NCBI GenBank assembly: GCA_018057825.1
Contig: JAGPCY010000034.1
Location: forward strand, 44,965 to 108,964
Direction: 5' to 3'
Length of the DNA stretch: 64,000 nucleotides
From: Kofleriaceae bacterium
GTDB lineage: Bacteria > Myxococcota_A > Polyangia > Haliangiales > Haliangiaceae
In this document: one piece after another, positions 25,680-38,915 of the stretch
Layout of the letters: each line of letters opens with the position of its first letter
Position numbering within the stretch: position 1 is the first letter of the stretch
Position numbers and translations under genes: made by a program
Notes under the pieces: generated by a model
The model's input: only the letters and a program-made list of their open reading frames with translations
Told to the model about the DNA's origin: nothing
Databases searched by the model: none

Positions 25680-26380
25680 CGCTCGTGGTCGCCGCCGAGG
25701 TCGCGCGGCGCGACTTCGTGTTCAAGGTCGACCTGACCTTCGACCCCGGCATCACCTGCGTGCTCGGTCCGTCGGGCGCCGGCAAGAGCACGCTCCTGGG
25801 CGTCGTCAGCGGCCTGGTGGCGCCGACCCGCGGCCGGGTCGCCCTGGGCGACGAGGTGTGGGTCGACACCGCGACCCGCCGGACCCTGCCGATCGAGGCC
25901 CGCCACTGCGCCTACCTGTTCCAGCACCTGGCGCTGTTCCCGCACCTCGACGGCCTCGGCAACGTCAGCTACCCGCTGCCGCGCGCGATGCCGCGCGCCG
26001 AGCGCCGCGAGCGGGCCCACGCGCTCCTGACCAAGCTCGGGGTCGGCCACCTGGCGCGCCGCCGCCCGGGCTCGTACTCGGGTGGCGAGGCCCAGCGGGT
26101 GGCCCTGGCCCGGGCCCTGGCCATGACCCCGCGGGTCATCCTCCTCGACGAGCCGTTCTCGGCCCTCGACCGCGAGCGCAAGCGCCCGCTGATCGCGCTG
26201 GTTCGCGAGCTGGTGACCGAGCTGGCGGTGCCGACGATCGCGGTCACCCACTCCCTGGGCGAGACCCGGGCCCTGGCCAGCCGGGTCGTGCGGATGGCCC
26301 AGGGCAAGGTCCTCGAAGACGGCGCCACCGAGGTCATCCTCGCCGACGCCGGCCACGACGACGACCTCGCGCCGCGCTGA
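25676..26380 (+). CDS. modC: Molybdate-type ABC transporter ATPase
   Basis: The 234-residue ATPase has a Walker A GPSGAGKST (31-39), a signature YSGGEAQRVALARAL near residue 133, Walker B VILLDEP and the switch His in AVTHS. It lacks the C-terminal molybdate-binding (MOP/TOBE) regulatory domain of E. coli ModC (352 residues). Start overlaps the modB stop, so the pair is coupled. Hexamer array 4 lies downstream. Confidence 0.9.
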   Translation: MTLVVAAEVARRDFVFKVDLTFDPGITCVLGPSGAGKSTLLGVVSGLVAPTRGRVALGDEVWVDTATRRTLPIEARHCAYLFQHLALFPHLDGLGNVSYPLPRAMPRAERRERAHALLTKLGVGHLARRRPGSYSGGEAQRVALARALAMTPRVILLDEPFSALDRERKRPLIALVRELVTELAVPTIAVTHSLGETRALASRVVRMAQGKVLEDGATEVILADAGHDDDLAPR

Positions 26381-26400
26381 ACCGAGATCCTCCACCTCCA

Positions 26401-26574
26401 CCTCGGACTCGGTCTCGGACTCGGACTCGGACTCGGACTCGGTCTCGGTCTCGGTCTCGGTCTCGGACTCGGACTCGGACTCGGACTCGGACTCGGGTTC
26501 GGACTCGGACTCGGACTCGGGTTCGGGATCGGGTTCGGACTCGGTCTCGGCCTCGGCCTCGGCCTCGGTCTCGT
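26401..26574. repeat. Hexamer array 4 (about 29 units of CTCGGN)
   Basis: CTCGGA and CTCGGT dominate, with some TTCGGG/TTCGGA and CTCGGC units. A further pyrimidine-rich stretch (TCCTCC, CTCCCC) runs from 26575 to 26606. It fills the gap between the convergent modC and 3-hydroxyacyl-CoA dehydrogenase stop codons. Confidence 0.97.
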
Positions 26575-26607
26575 TCTCCTCCTCCCCTCCTCCCTGCCTC
26601 CCCTCCG

Positions 26608-27473
<866 letters not shown>

Positions 27474-27477
<4 letters not shown>

Positions 27478-28649
27478 GGCCGCTCCAGGAGGAGCGCGAT
27501 GCCCTCGCCGCCGCCGATGCACAAGGACGCGCCGCCGGTCTTGGCGCCGCGGGCGGCCATCGCCGACAACAGCGTCGCGACGATGCGCGTGCCCGACGCC
27601 CCGATCGGGTGGCCGAGCGCGACCGCGCCGCCCCACACGTTGACCTTGGCCGGGTCGAGGCCGAGGAGCTGGTTGTTGGCGATCGACACCACCGAGAACG
27701 CCTCGTTGATCTCCCACAGGTCGACCGCGGTCGGCTTCCAGCCGGCCTTGGCGCAGGCCTTGTCGATCGCGGCGGCCGGCGCGGTGGTGAACCACTCCGG
27801 CGCCTGCGCGTGATAGCCGTTGGCGACGATCCGGGCCAGGACCGGCGCGCCGAGCTGCTTGGCGCGCTCGGCGCTCATCACCACCACCGCGGCGGCGCCG
27901 TCGTTGAGCGACGACGCGTTGCCGGCGGTGATCGTGCCGTCCTTGGCGAAGGCCGGGCGCAGGCCGCCGAGCTTGGCGATGTTGCCGCGGCCGGGCTCCT
28001 CGTCGCTGTCGACCACGGTCTCGCCGCCCTTACCCGGCAGCTTGACCGCGGCGATCTCGGCCGCGAAGTGGCCGGCCTGCTGCGCCGCCAGGGCCCGGCG
28101 GTAGCTCTCGGCCGCGAACTCGTCCTGGGCGCCGCGCGAGATGCCGCGATCCTTGGCGCACAGCTCGGCGCAGTTGCCCATGTGCTGGTTCGAGTACACG
28201 TCCCACAGGCCGTCGTGGACCATGCTGTCGACGGTGTCGAGGCCGCCCATCTTGACCCCGGCGCGCAGGCCGCGGACCAGGTGCGGCGCGTTGGACATCG
28301 ACTCCATGCCGCCCGCGACCACTACCTCGGCGTCGCCGACCGCGATCGCGCGCGCGGCCAGGAGGATGGTCTCGAGGCCCGAGCCGCACACCTTGTTGAC
28401 GGTGACGCACGGCACGCCCTGGGGCAGGCCGGCGCCGAGGGCGGCCTGGCGGGCCGGGGCCTGGCCCTGACCGGCGGGCAGGACCGCGCCCATGTAGACC
28501 ATGTCGACCGCGCCGGGGTCGAGCTTGGCGCGCTCGAGCGCGGCCTGGATCGCGATGGCGCCGAGCTTGGGCGCGGGGACGGCGGCCAGGGCGCCGAGGA
28601 AGCTGCCGATCGGGGTGCGGGCAGCGCTGACGAGGACGACGTCACGCAT
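27474..28649 (-). CDS. Acetyl-CoA C-acetyltransferase (thiolase)
   Basis: The 391-residue enzyme condenses or cleaves acetoacetyl-CoA type substrates. Catalytic residues are visible: Cys88 in NKVCGSG, His347 in GHPIGASG and Cys377 in ASLCIGGGEG. GGAGG lies 5 nt before the ATG at 28649. It is the first gene of a two-gene operon with the 3-hydroxyacyl-CoA dehydrogenase, probably in acetoacetate, butyrate or polyhydroxybutyrate metabolism. Confidence 0.96.
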
Positions 28650-28719
28650 GGGATCCTCCGGGTGCGGCCGGGCCGCGGTTAGTCGGGCGGGCCGGCTGGC
28701 CGGCGCGCGCGCGAAGGGA

Positions 28720-28725
28720 TACCCT
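28720..28725 (+). promoter_or_regulatory. TANNNT -10 hexamer of the kelch-type lipoprotein gene
   Basis: TACCCT lies 6 nt before the GTG at 28732. Confidence 0.45.
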
Positions 28726-28731
28726 CAGCGG

Positions 28732-30555
28732 GTGGTACGGTCAAGCCGCCGCCTCGTCGAGGCTGCCCTGGTACTCGCGCTCGCCGGCTGCGGCGAAGAT
28801 CTGCGCATCGACGTCCGCTACCGCGTGATCGGCCGGCCGCCGGTGACCGCGGGTTCGTGCCCGACCGCGTCCGCGCCGCCGACCGCCGCCGGCGCGACCA
28901 AGGTCCGCTTCACGTTTCGCGATCGGCCCGGACCGGGCGGCGCGCCGGGCGCGCTGCGCTGCGACGTGGTGGTCGCGAGGACCGCGGTCGAGCCGGTGAT
29001 CGCGGTGCCGCGCAAAGACGAGCCGGTCGATCTGTGGGTCGAGTACTTCGACGACGCCGGGGCGCTGATCGCGCGCGGCAGCAAGACCGCGGTGACCCTG
29101 ACCGGCGGCGACGACGTGACGATCTACGCTGGCGCCACCGCCGGCTACGGCTGCGCGCCGACCCAGACCACCGCGCCGCGCGCCTTCCACAGCGCGACCT
29201 TGCTGCCGACCGGCGAGGTGCTCTTGTTCGGCGGGCTGACCGGCGGCGCCGGAGCCGCGGCCAGCGCCGACCTGGCGCCGGCGGCGGGCGCCTACGTCAC
29301 AGCGAGCGCCGAGATCTACGACCCGGTGAACCAGCGGGTGTTCCCGCTGACCCTCGGCATCGCCCCGCGCGCGTTCCATCAGGTCATCGTGCTCGGGACC
29401 GCGCCGACCGGGCAGATCGTGCTCGCGGTCAGCGGCGGGGTCGGCGTCAACGGCGATCCGGCCGCGGCCGGCAACGTCGCCGCGATCGGAGGCCCGGCCG
29501 GCGAGGCGCCGTGGCGCGCGGTGAGCCCGGGCGGAACCCGCGCCGGCACCGCCGCGGTCCCGGCCGAGATCCTGCTCTACGATCCGATCGCGCGCACCGT
29601 CACGCGGACCGCGATCGCGATGGTCGCCGGCCAGCTCTTCGCGTCGGGGGGCGCCGACGACGCCGAGCTCGGCGCGCCGCCCCTGGTCGGCGGCGGGGTC
29701 GGCGCGGCCGCCGACAAGCTGGTCGCCTTGAGCCCGACCGGCGCCGAGGGCCCGGTCCTGACCGGCTCGCCGCGGGTCGGGGCGGTGATCGTCCGGCAGA
29801 GCGCGACCGACGCGATCTGGCTGGGCGGCGCGACCGGCGGCATGGCGCTCTACGATCGGATCTCCGGGCTGGGTACGACCCCGACCTTGACCGCCGGCCC
29901 GGCGCTGCCAGCCGTCGACTACAACCGCGCCTTCGCGGCCGCCGCGCGGGTCGGCGGCGAGGTCTTCGCGTTCGGTGGACTGCGGGTCGCGGCCGGCGCG
30001 ATCGGCGACGACACCAGCGGCGTGACCGCGTTCCGCGTCGACGGCACCGGCGCGGTCGCGGCCTACACCAACCCGGCCCTGGTCGGCACCGCCTACGGCG
30101 CGGCGGTGACCGTGCCCGGCCCCGCGGCGCTGGTCGCCGGCGGCGTGGTCGCCGGCTCGACCGACTGCACCGGCGGCACCTTGGCCTGCGTGTCGCCCCA
30201 GAGCGCGCGGGTCGATCCGGCGCTGGTCAGCGCGACCGGCGCGCCGGGCCTGGCCCGCTACGGACACCGCTTGACCCGCCTGACCGACGGCACCGTGCTG
30301 GTGTCGGGCGGCTTCACGACCGGCGCGACCGCCGGCACGGTCCGCGCGGTCGCCACCCTCGAGCTGTTCGAACCCCACCGCGCCGCCGACGATCCGATCG
30401 CCGACCTCGGCCTGAACCGCGCTCCCGGCGACGTCGCCCGCGTCGACGGCGCACCGGTGGCGCCGTGTGGGCTGGTCCGCGGCGCCGCCCTCGACGCCGC
30501 CGGCGGCCCCGACGCCGCCCTGGCGATCGACGGCCCCGAGCTCGACGCGCCATGA
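28732..30555 (+). CDS. Kelch-type beta-propeller lipoprotein
   Basis: The 607-residue protein has an Arg-rich n-region and a lipobox (LALAGC, Cys20), so it is probably an envelope lipoprotein. Repeats such as RAFHSATLLPTGEVLLFGG, RAFHQVIVLG and RYGHRLTRLTDGTVLVSGG match kelch/galactose-oxidase propeller blades. Similar proteins are abundant in myxobacteria, with mostly unknown ligands. The GTG at 28732 gives an ideal signal peptide. The stop overlaps the start of a cytoplasmic radical SAM gene (ATGA), an odd partner for a lipoprotein. Confidence 0.88.
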   Translation: MVRSSRRLVEAALVLALAGCGEDLRIDVRYRVIGRPPVTAGSCPTASAPPTAAGATKVRFTFRDRPGPGGAPGALRCDVVVARTAVEPVIAVPRKDEPVDLWVEYFDDAGALIARGSKTAVTLTGGDDVTIYAGATAGYGCAPTQTTAPRAFHSATLLPTGEVLLFGGLTGGAGAAASADLAPAAGAYVTASAEIYDPVNQRVFPLTLGIAPRAFHQVIVLGTAPTGQIVLAVSGGVGVNGDPAAAGNVAAIGGPAGEAPWRAVSPGGTRAGTAAVPAEILLYDPIARTVTRTAIAMVAGQLFASGGADDAELGAPPLVGGGVGAAADKLVALSPTGAEGPVLTGSPRVGAVIVRQSATDAIWLGGATGGMALYDRISGLGTTPTLTAGPALPAVDYNRAFAAAARVGGEVFAFGGLRVAAGAIGDDTSGVTAFRVDGTGAVAAYTNPALVGTAYGAAVTVPGPAALVAGGVVAGSTDCTGGTLACVSPQSARVDPALVSATGAPGLARYGHRLTRLTDGTVLVSGGFTTGATAGTVRAVATLELFEPHRAADDPIADLGLNRAPGDVARVDGAPVAPCGLVRGAALDAAGGPDAALAIDGPELDAP

Positions 30556-32084
30556 CCCGCCGCTGGGATGCCACCCGGGCGATCGCCGAGCGGCTGGGGC
30601 GCGAGCGCGGGACGATCCACCGCGAGGCCGCGACCCGGATCGCCTTGTGCTATCCGAGCCCGTACCGCGCGGCGATGTCGTCGCTCGGCTACCAGCACAT
30701 CTACCGGCTGCTCAACGCGGTGCCCGACCTGGCCGCCGACCGCGCGGTCCTCCCCGACGACGTCGCCGCCGCCCGCGGCCAGCCGTGGCTGACGCTCGAG
30801 CGCGCGCGGCCGGTGAACGACTACCCGCTCCTGGCGTTCTCGGTGGCCTACGAGCTCGAGCTGGTCGGCCTGCTCGACGCCCTGACCCTGGCCGGGCTGC
30901 CGGTCCTGGCCGCCGACCGCGATCATCGCCATCCGCTGGTGGTGGCCGGCGGACCGCTGACGTTCTCGAACCCGGTGCCGCTGGCGCCGTTCGTCGACGT
31001 GATCGTCCTCGGCGAGGGCGATCAGCTCGCCAGCGAGCTGATCCTCACCGCGCGCGAGCTCGGCTGGGATCGCGCGCGGCTGATCGCGGCGCTGGCGACC
31101 CGGCCCGGCTACTACCTGCCGACCGTCCACGGCGATCGCGTGCCGCCGATCGCCGCCGCCGACGACGCGCTCCTGCCGGCGCGGTCGCAGATCCTCACGC
31201 CCGACGCCGAGCTGTCCGACATGTTCCTGACCGAGGCGGCGCGCGGCTGCTCGCGCGGCTGCACCTACTGCGTCATGCGGCGCTCGACCAACGGCGGCAT
31301 GCGAATCGTGCCGACCGAGACCGTGCTGGCCGGCATCCCGGCCGAGGCCCGCCGGGTCGGGCTGGTCGGCGCCGCGGTCACCGATCATCCCGACATCCGC
31401 GCGATCGTCCGCGGCGTGGTCGACGGCGGCCGCGAGGTCGGCATCTCGAGCCTGCGGGCCGACAAGCTCGACGACGAGCTGGTGGGGCTCCTGGCCCGCG
31501 GCGGCTACCGGACCCTGACGGTCGCGGCCGACGGCGTCAGCGAGCGCATGCGCCGGGTGGTCGAGCGCTCGACCCAGGAGAAGCACCTCCTGGCCACCGC
31601 CGCCCTGGCCGCGCGCCACCGCCTGGCGACAGTGAAGATCTACATGATGGTCGGGGTCCCGACCGAGACCGACGACGACGTCGACGAGCTGTGCCGGTTC
31701 GCCGGCGAGCTGATCAAGCTCCACCCCAAGGTGGCCTTCGGGGTCGCGCCCTTCGTCGCCAAGCGCAACACGCCGCTCGACGGCACCGACTTCGCCGGCA
31801 TCGACGTGGTCGAGGACCGCCTCGATCGCCTGCGCCGCGGCCTGGCGCCGTACAAGGGCAAGGCCACGGTCCGCCCGACCTCGGCGCGCTGGGCCTGGGT
31901 CGAGTACATGCTGGCCCAGGGCGATCGCCGCGCCGGCCTCGCGGTGCTCGACGCCTGGCAGGCCGGCGGCAGCTTCGCGGCCTGGAAGCAGGCCTTCGTC
32001 GCCCGCGAGGTGCGGCCCACCGGCCCCCTGGCTCGGGTGCCGTCGACCGCCGAGATCATCGCGCTCCGCCGGCGCGCGTCGTAG
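30552..32084 (+). CDS. B12-binding-like radical SAM protein (510 aa)
   Basis: The N-terminal ~200 residues form a cobalamin-binding-like domain (YELELVGLLDALTLAGLPVL, VVAGGPLTFSNPVPLAPFVD). The radical SAM domain follows, with cluster ligands Cys233, Cys237 and Cys240 in GCSRGCTYCVMR. A C-terminal part contains VGVPTETDDDVDEL and a late Trp-rich helix region. It belongs to the same broad family as the 1003-residue protein nearby (33246-36257) but lacks its C-terminal extension. The substrate is unknown. It is coupled to the kelch lipoprotein by an ATGA overlap. Confidence 0.88.
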   Translation: MTRRWDATRAIAERLGRERGTIHREAATRIALCYPSPYRAAMSSLGYQHIYRLLNAVPDLAADRAVLPDDVAAARGQPWLTLERARPVNDYPLLAFSVAYELELVGLLDALTLAGLPVLAADRDHRHPLVVAGGPLTFSNPVPLAPFVDVIVLGEGDQLASELILTARELGWDRARLIAALATRPGYYLPTVHGDRVPPIAAADDALLPARSQILTPDAELSDMFLTEAARGCSRGCTYCVMRRSTNGGMRIVPTETVLAGIPAEARRVGLVGAAVTDHPDIRAIVRGVVDGGREVGISSLRADKLDDELVGLLARGGYRTLTVAADGVSERMRRVVERSTQEKHLLATAALAARHRLATVKIYMMVGVPTETDDDVDELCRFAGELIKLHPKVAFGVAPFVAKRNTPLDGTDFAGIDVVEDRLDRLRRGLAPYKGKATVRPTSARWAWVEYMLAQGDRRAGLAVLDAWQAGGSFAAWKQAFVAREVRPTGPLARVPSTAEIIALRRRAS

Positions 32085-32108
32085 CCGCGCCGGGCGGCGC
32101 GGCGCCGC

Positions 32109-32267
32109 TCACCAGAACTTCCACCACGGCCGGGCCGCGGCCTTGTCCTCGGCGGTGCACTTGCAGCGCTGGGCCTTGGGCACCCCGGCCAGGACTTGCT
32201 CGACGTGAGCCCCACAGCCGGCGAAGGTCGGCTTGCCGCACAGCGAACAGGTGACGCGACGACACAT
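32109..32267 (-). CDS. Small Cys-rich putative metal-binding protein (52 aa)
   Basis: The protein begins MCRRVTCSLCGKPTFAGCGA and ends with an aromatic, Trp-rich tail (PWWKFW). The pattern CxxC-GKPT-x-x-GCG-x-HVE plus a later Cys pair resembles a small, widespread zinc-ribbon-like family of unknown role. The ATG at 32267 has a TAGCGT hexamer 7 nt upstream. It is convergent with the radical SAM gene (25 bp gap, no array). Its conserved Cys/His spacing makes a real gene likely despite its size. Confidence 0.8.
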   Translation of the reverse strand: MCRRVTCSLCGKPTFAGCGAHVEQVLAGVPKAQRCKCTAEDKAAARPWWKFW

Positions 32268-32274
32268 GCCGCGC

Positions 32275-32280
32275 ACGCTA
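32275..32280 (-). promoter_or_regulatory. TANNNT -10 hexamer of the 52-aa protein gene
   Basis: On the minus strand TAGCGT lies 7 nt before the ATG at 32267. Confidence 0.45.
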
Positions 32281-32355
32281 CCGCACCGACCGCGGCCCGC
32301 GAAGCGGTCCGATGTCGCACCGCGCGATCGCCCACGCGGCCGCCGGCGACCGCGG

Positions 32356-32361
32356 TAGGAT
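32356..32361 (+). promoter_or_regulatory. TANNNT -10 hexamer of the diiron protein gene
   Basis: TAGGAT lies 6 nt before the GTG at 32368. Confidence 0.45.
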
Positions 32362-33245
32362 CGCGCCGTGGACCTCGCGCGGATGCTCAGCAAGTGTCGC
32401 GACGGCCAGTGGCGTACCGACCAGCTCGACTGGAGCGCGCCGCCGCCGCGCTTGCCGCGGGCCAAAGAAGAGGCGGTGGTCCAGGCCTTCACCGACATGG
32501 CCGGGATCGAGCGGCTAGCCGCGGCGCTGTTTCGGGCCCAGGCCGCCAAGGCCACCGACCCGACCCTGCGCGCGATCTTCGACAGCTTCGTCGCCGACGA
32601 GGAGCGCCACGCCGACGTCGCGGCCCGGCTGGCCCGCTACTACGACGTCTCGCGCTACCGCGCCTACCACCAGGCGCCGGCGCTTCTGGCCTTCCGCGGA
32701 CCGTTCCTGGCGGTCATCGAGCTGGCGCCACCCGAGATCGCCAACGCCTACGTGACCGCCGGCGAGCTGCTCCTCGACGTCGCGCTCCTGCGCTCGCTCG
32801 ACGACTACGTCGGCGATCCCATGAGCCACCAGGCCATGGAGCTCATCAACCGCGACGAGTCGCGCCACATCGCGATCGACTTCCACATGACCGAGGTCTA
32901 CGCCTCGCCGGCCTACGCCGCGATCCGCGCCGCGCGGCCGAGCCCCGACGCGCGGACCCGAGCCCGGGGCGCCGCCGCCCTGGCCCGCATGCTGTGGCAC
33001 GCCCAGCCGTTCCTGCGCCAGGTCTTCCTCGAGCCGATCGATCGCACCGACCCCAGCGGCCGGCGCCTGCGCGAGGCCATGAAGCGCATCCAGCTCATCG
33101 CCCGCAAGCCGGCGGTCGCGGCCCAGCCGTTCATGCGCGTGATGCTCGCGCTCCAGGAGCTGTACCTGCGCCCGGTGATCGGCCCGCTGGCCGGCCGGCT
33201 GCTCTTGCGCGCGCTGGGCGCCGAGCCGCGGCTGGCCGCCCGGCT

Positions 33246-36257
<3,012 letters not shown>

Positions 36258-36327
36258 GGCGCGGTCACCCTGTGTACCGGATCGCGCGCGGCGGCGCCAC
36301 GGCGATCGACGGCGGCGCGAACCAGGC

Positions 36328-36333
36328 TAGGCT
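36328..36333 (+). promoter_or_regulatory. TANNNT -10 hexamer of the glutathione peroxidase gene
   Basis: TAGGCT lies 8 nt before the ATG at 36342. Confidence 0.45.
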
Positions 36334-36341
36334 TGCCGGCG

Positions 36342-37019
36342 ATGCGCCCCGCCCTCGCCGCTGCCGCTCTCACCCTCGCGCTCACCGCCTGCAAGAAGGA
36401 GCCAGCGCCGGCCCCCGCGCCCAAGCCGACGCCGCCGGTCGTCGAGGGGCCGACCGCCAAGGCCGAGCGCATCGCCCTGCCGCCGCCCGGCGTCGCGCCG
36501 CCTGCGGTCGAGGCCAGTGCTACGGTGGCGGGCATGTGGAACGTCCCGATGAAGACCCTGCGCGGCCAGCCGATGACCCTCGCCGATCACCAGGGCAAGG
36601 CCATCCTGGTCGTCAACGTCGCGTCGAAGTGTGGCCTGACCCCGCAGTACGCGACCCTCGAGGCCCTGCACGAGAAGTACGCCGCCCAGGGCTTCACCGT
36701 GGTCGGCTTCCCGTGCAATCAGTTCGGCGGCCAGGAGCCGGGCTCGGCCGAGCAGATCGAGGAGTTCTGCTCGACCACCTACGGCGTGACCTTCCCGATG
36801 ACCGAGAAGGTCGAGGTCAACGGCGCCAACCGCCACCCGATCTACGCCGCGCTGACGCCGATCGCCGACGCCGAGGGCCACCAGGGCGACATCCGGTGGA
36901 ACTTCGAGAAGTTCTTGATCTCCGCCGATGGCAAGACGATCACCCGGTTCGCGCCCAAGACCAAGCCCGACGACCCGGCGGTGATCGCCGCGGTCGAGGC
37001 GGCCTTGCCGCGCAAGTAG
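36342..37019 (+). CDS. Lipoprotein glutathione peroxidase
   Basis: The first 16 residues and lipobox (LALTAC, Cys17) send the protein to the envelope; a Pro/Ala linker follows. Residues ~64-225 are a complete thioredoxin-fold glutathione peroxidase: NVASKCGLTPQY with peroxidatic Cys97, FPCNQFGGQE with Cys125 and Gln131, and Trp186-Asn187 in WNFEKF. It uses Cys, not selenocysteine, so it is probably a thioredoxin-type peroxide reductase outside the cytoplasm. Most bacterial homologs lack an export signal. Hexamer array 5 follows. Confidence 0.93.
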   Translation: MRPALAAAALTLALTACKKEPAPAPAPKPTPPVVEGPTAKAERIALPPPGVAPPAVEASATVAGMWNVPMKTLRGQPMTLADHQGKAILVVNVASKCGLTPQYATLEALHEKYAAQGFTVVGFPCNQFGGQEPGSAEQIEEFCSTTYGVTFPMTEKVEVNGANRHPIYAALTPIADAEGHQGDIRWNFEKFLISADGKTITRFAPKTKPDDPAVIAAVEAALPRK

Positions 37020-37025
37020 CGCCCT

Positions 37026-37278
<253 letters not shown>

Positions 37279-38079
37279 CTACAGCGCCGCGAAGGTCTGC
37301 TGGTTGAGCGCGACCAGGCGCTCGCCTTGCCACAGGTGGCGCAGCTCGACGGAGTAGCCGTCGCTGGCGCCGGCCAGGTGGGCGTGGAACGCGAACGGCG
37401 CGTCCGGATCGAGGGAGGCCGGCTCGACCAGGAGCTCGGCGGTGAAGGCCACGGTCGCCATGGCGCGCGGCGCCGGCTCGGCGGTGAGCGCGCACGGCCA
37501 CCACGCGTCGAGGAGGCCGATCACATCGGCGGCGTCGAGGGGCCGCGGCGCGGCGACCACGCCGCGCTCGCGCAGCCAGCCGCGGCCGGCCGGCTCGACG
37601 GAGCCAGAGAACGGGAACGGCGGCAGCGGGCGGAACTCGTAGGCCGACGTGAAGCGCGGCGACGGCGGCGCGCCCAGGGGCGCGATCGCGATCGCGTCGG
37701 GCGGCGGCAGCGCCGGCGGTGCGGACGCCAGGCGCAGCGCCGACGGCGGGCGGGCCGCGCCGAACAGGCCCGAGGCGCGCGCGAACACCTCGCCGCCGGC
37801 CTCGGCCCGGGCCTCGACGAAGCTGACCGCCCGACCGCGGCGCAGCGCGGCGACGGTGATGGTCGCCGGACCGACCGGCGCCGGGGCGCACAGCTCGGCC
37901 GTCACCACCCGCAGCCGGCGCGTCGGATCGGACTCGGTGGCGCCCATCGCCCGCGCCAGGGCGCCGATGACCAGGCCGCCGAAGGCGCCCTTGCCCTGCT
38001 GCCAGCCGTCGGGGACATCCCAGGTGAACCGCTGGTCGTCGCGTCGGACCAGCGCCGACGCAGCCGCGAAGTCGATCAT
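37279..38079 (-). CDS. TesB-like double hot-dog acyl-CoA thioesterase
   Basis: The 266-residue protein matches the acyl-CoA thioesterase family with two fused hot-dog repeats: GAFGGLVIGALARAM with the following strands in the first, and GWLRERG with the Asp-Val/Ala-Asp-Val helix in the second. It probably hydrolyses medium or long acyl-CoAs in the cytoplasm. The ATG at 38079 has TAGGGT 6 nt upstream and no Shine-Dalgarno site. The 3' end abuts hexamer array 5. Confidence 0.82.
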   Translation of the reverse strand: MIDFAAASALVRRDDQRFTWDVPDGWQQGKGAFGGLVIGALARAMGATESDPTRRLRVVTAELCAPAPVGPATITVAALRRGRAVSFVEARAEAGGEVFARASGLFGAARPPSALRLASAPPALPPPDAIAIAPLGAPPSPRFTSAYEFRPLPPFPFSGSVEPAGRGWLRERGVVAAPRPLDAADVIGLLDAWWPCALTAEPAPRAMATVAFTAELLVEPASLDPDAPFAFHAHLAGASDGYSVELRHLWQGERLVALNQQTFAAL

Positions 38080-38085
38080 CGCCGC

Positions 38086-38091
38086 ACCCTA
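38086..38091 (-). promoter_or_regulatory. TANNNT -10 hexamer of the TesB-like gene
   Basis: On the minus strand TAGGGT lies 6 nt before the ATG at 38079. Confidence 0.45.
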
Positions 38092-38180
38092 CCCGCGCCC
38101 GACAAGGTCGCCAAGCGCCCCGCGGCCCGCGACTGTCACCTCGGACGCGGCGACCAGCACGCGGCGATGAACGCCGCGCA

Positions 38181-38915
38181 TCACCGCCGCGCCAAGAGCG
38201 CGAGCTGGGCCAGAGCGCCGCTGACCGCGGCCTCGACCCGCAAGATCGGGGCGGCGATCGTGACGATCGCGAAGCCGCGGGCGGCGAAGGTCTCGACCTC
38301 GCGCTCGATCCAGCCGCGCTCGGGGCCGATCGCCACGACCGTCGGGCCGACCGCCGGCGCGGCGGTGACCGCGCGTTCGATCGGCGCGGCATCGCGCGGG
38401 TGCAGACACAGCCGGCAGCCGGCCTCGGCGCCGACCGGGTGGTGGGCGTCGAGGTAGCCCATGAAGCGCGGGTGGACCCGGACCGGCGCGACGTGGGTGG
38501 TGACGCCCTGCTCGGCGCCCAGGCGCGCGCACGCCGCCAGCTCGCCGGGCGCCAGGCGCGGCGACCCGAGGTAGGCCTTGTCGACGCGCCAGGCGTTGAC
38601 CAGCTCGATGCCGAGCACGCCGTAGGCAGCGGCGATCTCGATCGTCCGCGCCAGCACCTTGGGCCGCGGCACCGCGAGCACCAGCACCACCGGCATCGGC
38701 GCGGGCGCCGGCGCCAGCGGGCCCAGGGCCAGCTCGACGCGATCGCCGTCGACCGCGGTGACCTCGGCCGCGCCGAGGCCACCGCCGACGATCCCGACGC
38801 GGACGCGCTGACCGACCGCGACCCCGACGACCTCGCGCAGGTGGGCCGCTCGCCGATCGGCGAGCGCGACCCGATCGCCGACGACCTCGTGGTCGTCGAC
38901 CAGGACCAGGTTCAC
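38181..38915 (-). CDS. rsmE: 16S rRNA m3U1498 methyltransferase
   Basis: RsmE methylates U1498 of 16S rRNA with S-adenosylmethionine. The 244-residue length is standard. The N-terminal PUA-like domain (DRRAAHLREV) is followed by a SPOUT fold with IGPERGWIEREVE and the knot segment PILRVEAAVSGAL. Typical homologs read GPEGG and RILRxETA, so this copy diverges a little. The GTG at 38915 overlaps the stop of the rhodanese lipoprotein (GTGA), so the two are coupled. Confidence 0.9.
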   Translation of the reverse strand: MNLVLVDDHEVVGDRVALADRRAAHLREVVGVAVGQRVRVGIVGGGLGAAEVTAVDGDRVELALGPLAPAPAPMPVVLVLAVPRPKVLARTIEIAAAYGVLGIELVNAWRVDKAYLGSPRLAPGELAACARLGAEQGVTTHVAPVRVHPRFMGYLDAHHPVGAEAGCRLCLHPRDAAPIERAVTAAPAVGPTVVAIGPERGWIEREVETFAARGFAIVTIAAPILRVEAAVSGALAQLALLARR

